The notes under the pieces: model-generated
The model's database searches: none
What the model was told of the DNA's origin: nothing
Seen by the model: the letters and a program-made list of their open reading frames with translations, nothing else
Assembly (NCBI GenBank): GCA_019359545.1
Contig: JAHHHB010000014.1
Span: 37,097-101,096, forward strand
Direction: 5' to 3'
Length of the DNA: 64,000 nucleotides
Source of the DNA: Desmonostoc geniculatum HA4340-LM1
Lineage (GTDB): Bacteria > Cyanobacteriota > Cyanobacteriia > Cyanobacteriales > Nostocaceae
Translations under genes and position numbers: made by a program
Shown here: positions 1 through 9,390 of the stretch, piece after piece
How positions within the stretch are numbered: position 1 is the first letter of the stretch
Layout of the letters: each line of letters starts with the position of its first letter

Positions 1-463
1 TAGTTATATATACCATTCAAACCTGCCTCAGGGTGAGCATTCAGGTAAAAAAATGATTCTCAAGCTTGACTTTTAGGTGTCATACCAGATGTTCTCTCCA
101 AGAACATTGGGTAAACTTGGCTAAAACAGAAGCTCAAATGCTTTCCTTGGAAAATATTTTTGGAAATCTTGATTGAGTCAACACTAGGTGTCTCAAATTC
201 ATTGAGACAATTTAACCGTCAGGCTTTACTCATGCTGTTACTAAGGTTATTATTTTCCAAAGCAAGTATGTGCTTTTTATGCTGTCACAATGGTAACAAA
301 AAGTGTAGTTTTTTGATTTTTTTAGACAATGATGAATCCTTTGACAAAACGAACAATCTTAATATTAATGGTATTACTTGTTTCCTGACACAAACTCTGA
401 TAATGTTATCGTTTTCCTCTTTAGTTAGACCTTTTTCGATGATGTAAATATACAGCAAATAGC
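1..463. other. Intergenic, no gene recognised
   Basis: No convincing coding frame. The longest frames here have no family resemblance and cysteine/phenylalanine-rich composition typical of spurious frames. A small hairpin (GTCTCAA, 5-nt loop, TTGAGAC) lies near 189-207. Confidence 0.5.
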
Positions 464-640
464 ATGATAATGACAAATAAAAAATGGGCCGTAAAACGTA
501 TAACTGTCAACCTCGCAACACAGGAAGCGGAAAAACTAGAAAAATATTGTCAACAAACAGGTAGACCCGCAACTGATGTCATCCGTGAACTGATTAGAAG
601 TTTGCCTGTGTCTGACGACGGCAAAGATGTAAATAGGTAA
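464..640 (+). CDS. Small ribbon-helix-helix (CopG/Arc-like) DNA-binding protein
   Basis: A 58-residue frame. The segment KRITVNLATQEAEKLEKYCQ near residues 11-30 followed by TGRPATDVIRELIRSL fits the RHH fold: a short beta strand with alternating polar/hydrophobic residues, helix 1, a G-R-P turn, then helix 2. Proteins of this family bind DNA as dimers and often act as autoregulators or antitoxins. A second in-frame ATG at 470 would give a 56-residue product. No toxin gene is adjacent: the next gene is zds, 275 bases away. Family assignment is by pattern; target and partner are unknown. Confidence 0.7.
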   Translation: MIMTNKKWAVKRITVNLATQEAEKLEKYCQQTGRPATDVIRELIRSLPVSDDGKDVNR

Positions 641-914
641 GAAAATGCTTTCACGACTTACCACATAACTGCTTGACCGCTAAAGAATCGCTGTGATACT
701 TTTTTGAGTCCACTGCAATGGACAAGAGTTTGTCTAATCGATACAGGCGCGTTATTCTCGCGTCTGGTCATTTGCTGGGACTAAAAGGAGTAAATCAAAG
801 ACATTTTAGTATTGACATTGCCTGGCCTGAATATGCTGGTGAGTTGATATTAAGTAGCAAATTCCGACGCTAACCCAGTTACAATCTGTAAAGAAACTGA
901 AAAGGAACGACGGA

Positions 915-2354
915 ATGCGTGTTGCAATTGTAGGTGCGGGACTGGCTGGGCTAGCAACCGCAGTAGACCTAGCTGATGCTGGTTGCGAAGTACAGATTTT
1001 TGAGTCTCGTCCGTTTGTGGGTGGTAAAGTTGGCAGTTGGGTTGATGGAGATGGCAACCATCTAGAAATGGGGTTGCATGTATTTTTTGGGTGCTACTAC
1101 CAATTATTTGACTTGATGAAGAAAGTGGGGGTGTTAGAAAACTTACGCCTCAAACAACATACCCACACTTTTATTAACAAAGGAGGCCGGACTGGTGCTT
1201 TAGATTTTCGCTTTATTACAGGTGCGCCTTTTAATGGCTTAAAAGCATTTTTCACTACTTCTCAATTATCATTGCAGGATAAATTGCAAAATGCGATCGC
1301 CTTGGGTACTAGTCCGATAGTTCGCGGCTTAGTGGACTTTAACGGGGCGATGAAAACCATCCGCAATTTAGATAAAATCAGCTTTGCCGACTGGTTCCGC
1401 AGCCACGGTGGCAGTAATGGTAGCATCAAACGTATGTGGAACCCCATCGCCTACGCACTGGGGTTTATCGATTGCGAAAACATTTCTGCCCGTTGCATGT
1501 TAACAATATTCCAGTTCTTTGCAGCCAGAACTGAAGCTTCAGTCCTGCGAATGCTGGAAGGTTCTCCCAATGAGTATTTGCACAAGCCGATTCTGGAATA
1601 TCTGGAAGCTAGGGGCACCAAAGTTTACACCCGTCGCCAAGTCCGGGAAATTCAGTATACAGAAACAGACGAACAAACCCGCGTTACAGGCATTATAGTT
1701 GCCCAAGGTGATACAGTAGAAACTATCACTGCTGATGCCTATGTTTTTGCTTGTGATGTTCCAGGTATTCAGCGAATCTTACCCCAACAATGGCGTAAGT
1801 GGTCAGAATTTGACAATATTTATAAACTAGATGCAGTGCCAGTAGCAACAGTGCAATTACGCTTCGATGGTTGGGTGACAGAACTCAACGATGCCCAACA
1901 GCGTAAACAGCTAAATCACGCGGCTGGAATAGATAATTTACTTTACACAGCAGATGCTGATTTTTCTTGTTTTGCCGATTTAGCGTTAACTAGCCCTGCT
2001 GATTATTATCGCCCAGGACAGGGATCTTTACTACAGCTAGTGCTGACGCCGGGAGATCCCTTTATTGCACAAAGTAATGAAGCGATCGCTCAACATGTCC
2101 TCAAGCAAGTCCATGAACTGTTTCCCTCCTCGCGGGAGTTAAATATGACTTGGCACAGTGTAGTAAAACTTGCTCAGTCTCTCTATCGAGAAGCGCCAGG
2201 AATGGATGTGTATCGTCCCAACCAAAAGACACCAGTGCCTAATTTCTTCCTTGCAGGGAGTTACACTCAGCAAGACTACATTGACAGCATGGAAGGGGCT
2301 ACTATTTCTGGACGGCGTGCAGCAAAAGCGATTTTGGAAAGTTTGAAAAATTGA
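915..2354 (+). CDS. zds: 9,9'-di-cis-zeta-carotene desaturase (plant-type ZDS/CrtQ)
   Basis: Membrane-associated FAD enzyme that converts zeta-carotene through neurosporene to lycopene in carotenoid synthesis. The 479-residue length is usual. The N-terminus holds the dinucleotide-binding fingerprint [18 protein letters not shown] (residues 6-23), followed by [14 protein letters not shown] and [15 protein letters not shown], typical of plant/cyanobacterial phytoene and zeta-carotene desaturases. The C-terminus has [20 protein letters not shown], the second FAD-contact motif. AAGGAACGACGGA just before the ATG serves as ribosome binding site. It is followed after 53 bases by an SRPBCC gene on the same strand, a pairing common in Nostocales. 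It clearly belongs to the ZDS/PDS clade rather than the bacterial CrtI clade. Confidence 0.95.
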   Translation: MRVAIVGAGLAGLATAVDLADAGCEVQIFESRPFVGGKVGSWVDGDGNHLEMGLHVFFGCYYQLFDLMKKVGVLENLRLKQHTHTFINKGGRTGALDFRFITGAPFNGLKAFFTTSQLSLQDKLQNAIALGTSPIVRGLVDFNGAMKTIRNLDKISFADWFRSHGGSNGSIKRMWNPIAYALGFIDCENISARCMLTIFQFFAARTEASVLRMLEGSPNEYLHKPILEYLEARGTKVYTRRQVREIQYTETDEQTRVTGIIVAQGDTVETITADAYVFACDVPGIQRILPQQWRKWSEFDNIYKLDAVPVATVQLRFDGWVTELNDAQQRKQLNHAAGIDNLLYTADADFSCFADLALTSPADYYRPGQGSLLQLVLTPGDPFIAQSNEAIAQHVLKQVHELFPSSRELNMTWHSVVKLAQSLYREAPGMDVYRPNQKTPVPNFFLAGSYTQQDYIDSMEGATISGRRAAKAILESLKN

Positions 2355-2407
2355 CAAAGACACCCAGTGACTTTTGTCAAAGAGTAGGCGCCAAGGAAGA
2401 AAAAATA

Positions 2408-2851
2408 ATGTCAGATTGGTTAGAGCATACTGTACAAATAGAAGTAGAAGCTCCCATAGATTTAGTATGGGGTCTCTGGTCTGATTTGGAGCAAATGCCC
2501 CGATGGATGAAGTGGATTAATTCAGTAAAGATTCAGCCAGATAATCCGGATATATCTCTTTGGAAATTGAGTAGTAATGGTCTAGAATTTACTTGGAAAT
2601 CCCGAATTATTAAAGTTATTCCTAACCAAATTATTCAATGGGAATCCATTGATGGTTTACCGAATCAGGGAGCGATTCGCTTTTACGATCGCCATAGTAG
2701 TACTATCGTCAAAATGACCATTTCCTATGCCACCCCTGGGATTATTGGCAAAATTATGGATAACTTATTCTTGGGACGGATAGTTGAATCCACAATTCAA
2801 GCTGATTTGGAAAGGTTTAAACAATACGCGCTGAATGTTAAAGCTAATTGA
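2408..2851 (+). CDS. SRPBCC (START-like, cyclase/dehydrase-type) family protein
   Basis: About 147 residues beginning MSDWLEHTVQIEVEAPIDLV. The beta strand with EVEAPIDLVWGLWSDLEQMPRWMKWI is the classic opening of the polyketide cyclase/dehydrase SRPBCC fold, which forms a hydrophobic ligand pocket. The ATG at 2408 is preferred because AAGGAAGAAAAAATA precedes it; an upstream TTG frame overlapping zds is less likely. It sits directly downstream of zds, so a role near carotenoid or membrane lipid metabolism is plausible but inferred. The stop codon TGA is formed at the border with a MITE-like repeat starting at 2850, so the C-terminus may have been altered by that insertion. Confidence 0.85.
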   Translation: MSDWLEHTVQIEVEAPIDLVWGLWSDLEQMPRWMKWINSVKIQPDNPDISLWKLSSNGLEFTWKSRIIKVIPNQIIQWESIDGLPNQGAIRFYDRHSSTIVKMTISYATPGIIGKIMDNLFLGRIVESTIQADLERFKQYALNVKAN

Positions 2852-3063
2852 TGTTGTTTGAAAAGTGGTATGTTGTGATTTTAATCGAATTATTACCCCC
2901 CTTAATCCCCCCTTATAAAGGGGGGAAACAATAAAATCCGGTTCCCTCCCCTTTATAAAGGGGGGAAACAATAAAATCCGGTTCCCTCCCCTTTATAAGG
3001 GGAGGGTTAGGGTGGGGTAAAAAAATATTTGATACATCAATCATGACTTTTAAAACATCCTCT
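2850..3063. mobile_element. MITE-like element, family A, copy 1 (longer form)
   Basis: Starts GATGTTGTTTGAAAAGT and ends with ACTTTTAAAACATCCTCT, imperfect terminal inverted repeats. The body contains GGGGAGGGTTAGGGTGGGGTAAAAAA and TCAATCATGACTTT, shared with copy 2 at 15528-15705. This copy carries an internal tandem duplication of roughly 55 bases (two TTTATAAAGGGGGGAAACAA units near 2930 and 2985). No coding frame. It begins within the stop codon of the upstream SRPBCC gene. Confidence 0.75.
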
Positions 3064-3403
3064 AAGTCCTATCCTAAAAGTCCCAAACAAGCTATACAGT
3101 TTTTACATCACCGATTTTTTACTTTAGTATGGCTGCGGTTACTAATAATTTTTATCCCTAAAATTTTCAAAATTCCATTATTATCGCAGATACTAAGTGA
3201 GGTCAACTCTTGACTTAACAGATAAAAGCTACCCATAATACTGACGAAATATAATCCATTTTTTCCTTTCTTGAGCGTTATTGTTGCTTTTCTTTGATTC
3301 TTTGTTCCTTTAAGTATTAGAATACCAGCAAAATTGAAGCTACCTGATGCAGTTAATTTGTTGCTATCAACGCTAGCAGCTATATTTCAATGCAGGGGCG
3401 ACA
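3064..3403. other. Intergenic, no gene recognised
   Basis: AT-rich stretch downstream of the MITE-like element and 3' of the ferredoxin gene. No convincing frame, hairpin terminator or known repeat was seen. Confidence 0.4.
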
Positions 3404-3643
3404 TTACCAAGTTGGGTCACTAAACAAATTAATCGTTAATTCCTCACGTGGTGGTATCGCTGTGATACAGGCGCGGATGTTCTCTCCATCTTCTAATTCC
3501 ACAGTGCAAGCGTAACAAGACCCCATCAGACAACCGGTGGGAATAAATACTCCAGCCCGGTCTGCTACATCCAAAAGGGCTTCTCCCACTTCGGCGTCTA
3601 CTGTGACATCATCTGGTAAAAAGCGGACACGAACAATCATCAA
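3404..3643 (-). CDS. Small 2Fe-2S ferredoxin-fold iron-sulfur protein
   Basis: A 79-residue protein with cysteines C38, C43, C46 and C59 in the arrangement C-x4-C-x2-C-x12-C (GCLMGSCYACTVEL ... RAC). This is the beta-grasp plant-type 2Fe-2S fold, but with the short last spacing seen in the small subunits of molybdenum hydroxylases rather than the longer one of photosynthetic ferredoxin. The N-terminal VRFLPDDVTVDAEVGEALLDVADRAG is the usual first beta hairpin and helix. Likely a soluble one-electron carrier; the partner is unknown. It is 100 bases downstream of cobQ on the same strand, with GTCATTT-type heptamer repeats between them. Confidence 0.85.
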   Translation of the reverse strand: MMIVRVRFLPDDVTVDAEVGEALLDVADRAGVFIPTGCLMGSCYACTVELEDGENIRACITAIPPREELTINLFSDPTW

Positions 3644-3743
3644 TCTTACGCATTTAATTTAGTATTGTTCTTTGTCATTTGTCATTTGTCGTTTGTCTTT
3701 CGTTTTTTGACCAATGACTAATGACATTTCAAAGCATTTTACC

Positions 3744-5228
3744 TTAAGACAAAAACGGAGTTAAGTCTAAATGGTTTTCAACTTCAGTGGCTAGGGAATC
3801 CAAAATCTGCTCTCTGTGTTCGCGGTAGTTAGCGACACCAGTGGGCAAAGATTTTAAACCCCGTTGTTGACGGAGGCGATTTAACCAAGCCCGTCGCCAA
3901 GGACCGTTGTCAAAAATGCCGTGGAGGTAAGTACCCCAAACTGATTGACAACTATCAACTAACCCTAAGTTAATATCGTCAAATAGCGCATGGTAGGATT
4001 GGCTATCTATTCCTTGCTGTTCAATGCGCGATCGCCCTTGATGGATCTCAAAGCCATTGACTGGCAAGCCTACTTGGGGATAATTTGAGCTAACTTGCCG
4101 CTGGCGAGCGATTTTCTGTCCTGTAATTACAGTTCTGATTGGTAAAAGATTTAACCCCTGATATCTGCCAGCTTGTCCCTCTATCCCTTCTGGGTCGGCT
4201 ATGATTTGTCCCAGCATTTGATATCCACCGCAGATGCCTAAAACCGTTCCCCCAGAAGCAGCATAATGTTGGATAGCTTCTGCCATACCGCTTTTTTGCA
4301 GCAGGAGCAAATCAGCAATTGTGGTCTTTGTACCTGGGATAATTACTGCGTCTGGATGTCCTAAATCTTGCTTAGGACTAAGAAATTTTACAGAAACTGT
4401 GCTTTCTGATTCTAGTGGGTCAAAGTCAGTGAAATTGGCAATTCTGGGTAAGCGGATAACGGCAATATTGAGGTCAGTATGGGCTTTGCTTGATTGACGT
4501 TCTAGTAAATCAAGGGAATCTTCGGCGGGAAATACTTCTTGTAAGTAGGGTATAACGCCAACAACAGGAATACCTGTGCGTTCTTCTAACCATTTTATTC
4601 CTGGTTCTAGGAGCGATCGCTGTCCCCGGAACTTATTAATTACTACACCTTTAATTAAAGCGCGTTCATCTGGTTCCAATAACTCTAGAGTGCCTACTAC
4701 ATGGGCAAAAGCACCACCCCGGTCAATATCAACTACTAGTATCGTTGGCGCATTTAAATATTTTGCCACCCGCATGTTAGTTAAATCGCGGTGCTTGAGG
4801 TTAATTTCTGCTGGACTACCGGCACCTTCACAAACCAACAAGTCAAATTCTGTTCCTAAATGCTGTAGAGATTCTTCAATTGTCCGCCACCCCAGTTCAA
4901 AATATTGCTCGTAGTAATCTGCGGCATCCACTTTGCCCACAGGTCTACCTTTGATAATTACTTGGGAAGTCATATCTCCTTGGGGTTTGAGTAAAATTGG
5001 GTTCATTTCTACCCAAGGTACGACTCCCGCAGCCCAAGCTTGTACTGCTTGGGCGTAGCCAATTTCTCCACCACTGGCAGTGACATAAGCATTTAAAGCC
5101 ATATTTTGACCTTTAAAGGGAGCCACTCGCCAGCCACGCCGCGACAAAATTCGACAAATAGCTGTAGTTAAGAGTGATTTTCCTGCGTGGGATGTTGTCC
5201 CCACCACCATAATTGATTTCATAGTCAC
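3744..5228 (-). CDS. cobQ: Cobyric acid synthase CobQ
   Basis: Glutamine-dependent amidotransferase that amidates four side-chain carboxylates of adenosyl-cobyrinic acid a,c-diamide in cobamide synthesis. Residues 5-25 carry the DTBS-like P-loop region (VVGTTSHAGKSLLTTAICR), and FKGQNMALNAYVT, EMNPILLKPQGD and LVCEGAGSPAEINL are characteristic. The C-terminal class I glutaminase domain has the nucleophile C333 in GICGGYQMLG and a catalytic His in GTYLHGIFDNG. Length 494 is normal. Start may be the first ATG or the ATG two codons later. The TIGR00303 CobT-like gene at 24.3 kb is the only other cobamide-related gene in the window. No cobalamin riboswitch was recognised upstream. Confidence 0.95.
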   Translation of the reverse strand: MTMKSIMVVGTTSHAGKSLLTTAICRILSRRGWRVAPFKGQNMALNAYVTASGGEIGYAQAVQAWAAGVVPWVEMNPILLKPQGDMTSQVIIKGRPVGKVDAADYYEQYFELGWRTIEESLQHLGTEFDLLVCEGAGSPAEINLKHRDLTNMRVAKYLNAPTILVVDIDRGGAFAHVVGTLELLEPDERALIKGVVINKFRGQRSLLEPGIKWLEERTGIPVVGVIPYLQEVFPAEDSLDLLERQSSKAHTDLNIAVIRLPRIANFTDFDPLESESTVSVKFLSPKQDLGHPDAVIIPGTKTTIADLLLLQKSGMAEAIQHYAASGGTVLGICGGYQMLGQIIADPEGIEGQAGRYQGLNLLPIRTVITGQKIARQRQVSSNYPQVGLPVNGFEIHQGRSRIEQQGIDSQSYHALFDDINLGLVDSCQSVWGTYLHGIFDNGPWRRAWLNRLRQQRGLKSLPTGVANYREHREQILDSLATEVENHLDLTPFLS

Positions 5229-5261
5229 TATTAGATTTTTAAGGTATAGGGTGAAATTTTA

Positions 5262-5362
5262 GGGGCATGGGAGATGAGGGAGATGAGGGAGACAAGGGAA
5301 AAAACTCGAGCCAATGCCCCATGCCCCATGCCCCATACGCAATGCCCAATGCCCAATACCTC
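5262..5362. repeat. Short tandem array (GGGAGAT.. then ATGCCCA heptamers)
   Basis: A G-rich array (GGGAGATGAGGGAGATGAGG) is followed within about 30 bases by a C-rich array of ATGCCCC/ATGCCCA heptamers, so the two halves are partly complementary. Known type: short tandemly repeated repetitive sequences of heterocystous cyanobacteria. Confidence 0.8.
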
Positions 5363-5455
5363 ACCACATTGTAAAGACTTCATGAATGGGTGTCATGTTT
5401 CCGTATATTTATTGTTCCCTTTGATTCGCTAATGCTAACTCTTGAGTTTTCTGTT

Positions 5456-5860
5456 CTAAAAGGGTAACCGCAACCAGCGAACGATCGCATCGTATAAACG
5501 ATCGCGCCATGAAGGATTACGCCAACTTTTTCCCTGATATTTTTCTATCAACTGGCGTCCCAAGGGAGTGAGGCGAAAACTATCTGTAATTCCCTGTCCA
5601 TCGACTTCTCGCCGCAATACACCGACTTGAATTAGCCAGCCCAAAGCGTCGTCACATGCTAATTCTGATAAAGGGCGCTGAGTATAGCCCTGATTAAATC
5701 CATTTTCTAAGGCGATCGCATTCAATGATACACTCTGGTGTCGCATGACTTCAAATAACGATGGATTAAAGGGCGAACATATTAGCGATCGCTCCGCTCT
5801 TTCTATTGTGCTGGGAGGATAGACAAAAGTTTTTGGGTTTTGGGAATCAACAGGAGGCAT
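5456..5860 (-). CDS. Conserved cyanobacterial protein (Npun_F0494-like), probable winged-helix fold
   Basis: 134 residues. The centre (LFEVMRHQSVSLNAIALENG, LACDDALGWLIQVGVLRREVD, DSFRLTPLGRQLIEKYQG) looks like a winged-helix segment: a helix, a turn, a recognition-like helix, then a strand ending in LTPLGRQL, a phrase common in wHTH proteins. The C-terminus RDRLYDAIVRWLRLP is amphipathic. It resembles a cyanobacterial family named after Npun_F0494; that link is from memory and not verified. Function unknown. Confidence 0.7.
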   Translation of the reverse strand: MPPVDSQNPKTFVYPPSTIERAERSLICSPFNPSLFEVMRHQSVSLNAIALENGFNQGYTQRPLSELACDDALGWLIQVGVLRREVDGQGITDSFRLTPLGRQLIEKYQGKSWRNPSWRDRLYDAIVRWLRLPF

Positions 5861-6053
5861 TGTGTATGGGGAGAAATTTTTCTTTGAATAAAAATTAATT
5901 TCAGAATATATTCTTTTGCACCAGTTACCTGATCTAAGCAGAATTTAATTACCTAAAATATAGTTATGTTATTTTTTAGTAAATATATTTAATCATTATA
6001 AATTAATGTAAAATTTCAAGTGCATCAACAATCTGAAACAGGAAAGGTTAATT

Positions 6054-6491
6054 ATGCCTCTAGCAGTTGGTACGGATGCACCTGCATTTACCGCCAAAGA
6101 TACAAACGGCAACACAGTCTCTTTATCTGATTTTGCTGGCAAGACAGTTGTTTTGTATTTTTACCCCAAAGATGACACTCCAGGCTGCACCAAACAAGCC
6201 TGTAGTTTTCGGGACGCCCAATCTGAATATCAAGGTAAAGATCTGGTAGTGCTGGGAGTCAGTGCAGATGATGAAGTCTCTCATCAGGCATTCACCCAAA
6301 AATATAATTTGAATTTTCCTTTACTGGCTGACACCGACAAATCCCTCATCAAAGCTTTCGATGTGGATGGCGGCGGTTACGCCAAGCGCGTCACCTACAT
6401 AATTGGCCCTGACGGCAAAATTACCCATGTTGACGCAAGTGTAAATACCACCACCCATGCCCAGGATGTTTTAGCTGCACTTGGGCTGTAA
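6054..6491 (+). CDS. bcp: Thioredoxin-dependent peroxiredoxin, BCP/PrxQ type
   Basis: 145-residue peroxiredoxin reducing H2O2 and alkyl hydroperoxides with thioredoxin as donor. The peroxidatic cysteine C45 and resolving cysteine C50 lie in DDTPGCTKQACSFRD, the PrxQ arrangement with both cysteines five residues apart in one helix. FYPKDDTPGCT and DTDKSLIKAFDV match the family. AGGAAAGG about 10 bases upstream serves as the ribosome binding site. A perfect 16-bp stem follows the gene at 6527-6560. Confidence 0.95.
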   Translation: MPLAVGTDAPAFTAKDTNGNTVSLSDFAGKTVVLYFYPKDDTPGCTKQACSFRDAQSEYQGKDLVVLGVSADDEVSHQAFTQKYNLNFPLLADTDKSLIKAFDVDGGGYAKRVTYIIGPDGKITHVDASVNTTTHAQDVLAALGL

Positions 6492-6526
6492 TTTTTTGCC
6501 TGATAACTAACGATTTTTGAAAAGTC

Positions 6527-6560
6527 TAACCCCAACCCCAAACCTTTGGGGTTGGGGTTA
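6527..6560. terminator. Strong symmetrical hairpin between convergent genes
   Basis: TAACCCCAACCCCAAA pairs perfectly with TTTGGGGTTGGGGTTA around a two-base centre. It lies between the convergent bcp (+) and the 6572-7051 gene (-), so it can end transcription from both sides, though neither strand has a long T run. Confidence 0.65.
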
Positions 6561-6571
6561 TTAATTTGAAT

Positions 6572-7051
6572 TCAGTTACCCGATGGTAATTTAAACGATG
6601 GTAACTGTGGGGTTGTTTGCCGTGCTTGTTGGCATTGGAGTGTTTGTTGTTGACTTGCTTTCAAAGGCTCAGCTGTTGCTGGTTGAGTTGATGATGTCGC
6701 CGACGTCGATGGTGGGGTTGTTGGCTGCGCTTGTTGACGACATTGGAGTAATTGTTGTTGTCTGGCTCTAAAGGCTGCTGCGCTTGAATCTAGTTGTTCG
6801 TTCTGTTGTTGAGAATTCCAGTTGAGAGTTCCGAAGTTTGCCCGATGAATCAGATCGAACATGTTGAAATTATCTGAGTTCGAGCGGGAGAACGGATCGG
6901 TATTTTGGTCTGTTGTACTATTACTAGGAAAAGTATCCGCTGGGCTGCTGATCTGAGCCAAACTAGGTTCAGCCATCAGTAAAGGAGCAAAACTAATTCC
7001 TGCTGCGGTAGCCAAGAAGAGTCTAGCAATTTGTAAAAATGGTTTTTTCAT
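6572..7051 (-). CDS. Secreted Gln/Ser/Thr-rich protein of unknown function
   Basis: 159 residues. MKKPFLQIARLFLATAAGIS with a cleavage-like LMAEPSLAQ is a signal peptide (about residues 1-33), so the protein is likely periplasmic or extracellular. The mature part has low-complexity Q/S/T stretches and two short similar units, RQQQLLQCRQQAQPTT and SQQQTLQCQQARQTT, each with one cysteine. No enzyme motif. Function unknown. Confidence 0.7.
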   Translation of the reverse strand: MKKPFLQIARLFLATAAGISFAPLLMAEPSLAQISSPADTFPSNSTTDQNTDPFSRSNSDNFNMFDLIHRANFGTLNWNSQQQNEQLDSSAAAFRARQQQLLQCRQQAQPTTPPSTSATSSTQPATAEPLKASQQQTLQCQQARQTTPQLPSFKLPSGN

Positions 7052-7083
7052 GGATTTTGACTCGAAAATTGCTCTATCTTATC

Positions 7084-7971
7084 TTAAGCAAGAGTCCGTC
7101 GCAGTTGGGGCTGAATGCTAACTAAAGCGACAAGGGCAAAGCCAAACAACACCAACAACGCCCCCCCAAAGGTAACATCACCCCAAGGAGCCTGGATGAC
7201 TACACTATCCAAAGCCCAACTATTGTGGAGATAGAGATAGCGAATGGGTTCGATCGCATAACTAAGGGGATTTAGGGTAGCCACAACCTGTAACCACTGC
7301 GGCATAAACGATAGAGGAGCCAAAGCAGTACTAGCGAATAATAATGGTAGGTTAGTAACAAAAATTACCGCAATTAATTCAATGTGACCGGGTAAGGCAA
7401 AAGCCAAGCCCAGGGAAATGGCTGTCACACCCAAAGCTAAGAGAAAAACAATTAAAGCGATCGCACCCAAACCAGCTGCATCAGGTAGTCCCGCACCTAA
7501 AAACGCCGCTGCTCCTACAATTACTGCTGCTTGGAGTAAACTTTGGCTGATGATGAAAATTGCCGAAGCAAAGACAATGGAAAACCGTGATGCTAGAGGT
7601 GCTACCAGCAAACGATTCAAAAAGCCGAACTCGCGGTCAAACATCACGGGCAAACCAGCATTTAGCGCTCCAGCGAAGGCTGTAAATACAATTACTCCAG
7701 CAGCCAAAAATTGTCCGTAATTTGTCGTACTGCCAAACAAGCCCTTGGGTGCATTTTGGAATAAAGCGCCAAACAGCACCAACCACATGACTGGCTGAAT
7801 AATCCCAGCGACTAATGTTGAGGGACGGCGTTGCAACTGAATAAACAAGCGACGAGTTAAAGCCAGCGTCTCTTGTACCAAGTCACCGAAAAAATTAGAA
7901 GCAGGATTAGCATCTGCTTGTAGCGACGCTAGCGGTTGCCAATTGATATCGGATTTAGGAGTAACACTCAT
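7084..7971 (-). CDS. ABC-2 type exporter permease (DrrB-like)
   Basis: About 295 residues from MSVTPKSDINW. Six hydrophobic segments, with LVAGIIQPVMWLVLFGALFQ and the block RFSIVFASAIFIISQSLLQA, fit the ABC-2 permease fold of daunorubicin-type drug, lipid or polysaccharide exporters. A longer frame runs upstream to 8136, but its extra 55 residues are encoded by repeat DNA (TTTTGGA and GGGAGAT arrays), so the start at 7971 is preferred. The matching ATPase gene is immediately upstream on the same strand; the two products should form one inner-membrane transporter. Substrate unknown. Confidence 0.9.
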   Translation of the reverse strand: MSVTPKSDINWQPLASLQADANPASNFFGDLVQETLALTRRLFIQLQRRPSTLVAGIIQPVMWLVLFGALFQNAPKGLFGSTTNYGQFLAAGVIVFTAFAGALNAGLPVMFDREFGFLNRLLVAPLASRFSIVFASAIFIISQSLLQAAVIVGAAAFLGAGLPDAAGLGAIALIVFLLALGVTAISLGLAFALPGHIELIAVIFVTNLPLLFASTALAPLSFMPQWLQVVATLNPLSYAIEPIRYLYLHNSWALDSVVIQAPWGDVTFGGALLVLFGFALVALVSIQPQLRRTLA

Positions 7972-7974
7972 AAG

Positions 7975-8152
7975 AATTTTGGATTTTGGATTTTGGATTT
8001 TAGATTGGAGGTTGGGCATTGGGAAGAAGCAGGGGGGCAGGCGGCGGGGGGCAGAGGGGAAGATTTTCTCCCCTGCTCCCTGCTCCCTGCTCCCCATCTC
8101 CCCATCTGCCCATCTGCCCATCTCCCCATGCCCCATTCCCCATTCCCTACCT
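7975..8152. repeat. Heptamer arrays between the two ABC transporter genes
   Basis: An ATTTTGG heptamer array (7978-8008) is followed by a G-rich tract (GGGGGGCAGGCGGCGGGGGG) and then a C-rich tract of CCCTGCTC and CCCATCTG units. The G-rich and C-rich halves can pair into an imperfect hairpin in the transcript between ATPase and permease. It also extends the permease frame artificially. Confidence 0.8.
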
Positions 8153-9166
8153 CATATTCTGCTTTTTCTCAGCTTTGGGATCGCGAGTGGCAACGGCTGC
8201 TAGTTCTGCATCCATCAGTGTGCGTCCTGTGGCGGCGAGGTAAACATCATCAAGACTGGGGCGAGATTGGGCGATGCCAAATATGGGCAAGCCAGCGGTA
8301 TTTAGGGTTTGCTGTATGTTAATGAGAACATCATTTTGGGGTGTCACCACCAAGTTGAGAGAATTACCTTGGGCGCTGTTGATGATGACTTCTTGGACGA
8401 AGGGCAAAGATTGAAGGAGATTTTTAGCTTTTTCTGCTTCTTCAATGGGGGAAAATTCCTGAATTCGCAAGGTGATGCGATCGCCCCCTACTCGATCTTT
8501 CAATTGTGAAGGTGTGCCAACGGCTATGATAACGCCGCGATCGATTATTGCCACGCGATCGGCTAGGGCGTCAATCTCTTCTAAATAATGACTGGTAATT
8601 ACTACCGTCGTCCCAGAGGCGCGTAATTTTCTCAAAAACTCCCATACCACGAATCGGCTTTCTATGTCAAGTCCTACAGTTGGCTCGTCTAAGACTAAAA
8701 CATCCGGTGCGTGGAGTAAGCCAGCAGCTAAGTCAAGGCGCTTGCGTAAACCGCCGGAGTAGGTTCCGGTTTTTTTATTGGCGTATTCTTGTAAACCGAG
8801 TAAATCCAATACAGTTTCAATACGTTGTTTGGCTACTGCGCCTTTTAGATGATAAAGTGCTGCTTGCAATTGCAGCAGTTCTCGTCCAGTCAACACTTTA
8901 TCTATAGCGACTTCCTGAGCTACATAGCCTAGTTTTTGTCTTGCAACTCTCGGATTATCTAAGACAGAAATCCCGGATACTTCGATTTTGCCAGCATCAG
9001 GCGTGGTGAGGGTACACAAGGCACGCAAGGTGGTAGTTTTGCCAGCACCGTTGGGGCCAAGTAAACCAAAGATTTCTCCTGACTCTACCTGAAAAGAAAC
9101 ATCCTTAACGGCAACTACCGTGCCGTAGGACTTTTGCAAATTTTGAATTAAAACGGCGGGAGCCAT
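8147..9166 (-). CDS. ABC transporter ATP-binding protein (DrrA-like)
   Basis: About 339 residues. Walker A GPNGAGKTTTL, signature YSGGLRKRLDLA, Walker B VLVLDEPTVGLD and the H-loop VITSHYLEE are all present. The C-terminal extension (ITLRIQEFSP...RPSLDDVYLAATG) matches the DrrA/CcmA-type export ATPase family. The start MAPAVLIQN at 9166 is chosen because homologues begin just before LQKSYG. It pairs with the ABC-2 permease downstream, separated only by a repeat array. The transported substrate cannot be told from sequence. Confidence 0.92.
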   Translation of the reverse strand: MAPAVLIQNLQKSYGTVVAVKDVSFQVESGEIFGLLGPNGAGKTTTLRALCTLTTPDAGKIEVSGISVLDNPRVARQKLGYVAQEVAIDKVLTGRELLQLQAALYHLKGAVAKQRIETVLDLLGLQEYANKKTGTYSGGLRKRLDLAAGLLHAPDVLVLDEPTVGLDIESRFVVWEFLRKLRASGTTVVITSHYLEEIDALADRVAIIDRGVIIAVGTPSQLKDRVGGDRITLRIQEFSPIEEAEKAKNLLQSLPFVQEVIINSAQGNSLNLVVTPQNDVLINIQQTLNTAGLPIFGIAQSRPSLDDVYLAATGRTLMDAELAAVATRDPKAEKKQNMR

Positions 9167-9390
9167 GACAGCTTTTCCCCAACTATACAAATCTCAATAA
9201 ATCTATTTTTATTGTAGAAGGTGGGGACAAGGAAATAGCGCATGAGCGAAAATATGTAAATAAGTTCGCTTCATGCGCTATGCTGCCAAAAATTTGGGAT
9301 TATTTTAAGCAAGTTGTTCGATTGCGTTTGTGGCGAAATATACCAAATACTATAACTTTGCGACTCTAAAAGCAGCTTTTGAACTCGTAA

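Noticed and set aside
160..447. 95-residue + strand frame at the window start
   Set aside because: Composition is rich in Leu/Phe/Cys without any domain pattern, no ribosome binding site is visible, and another frame overlaps on the opposite strand.
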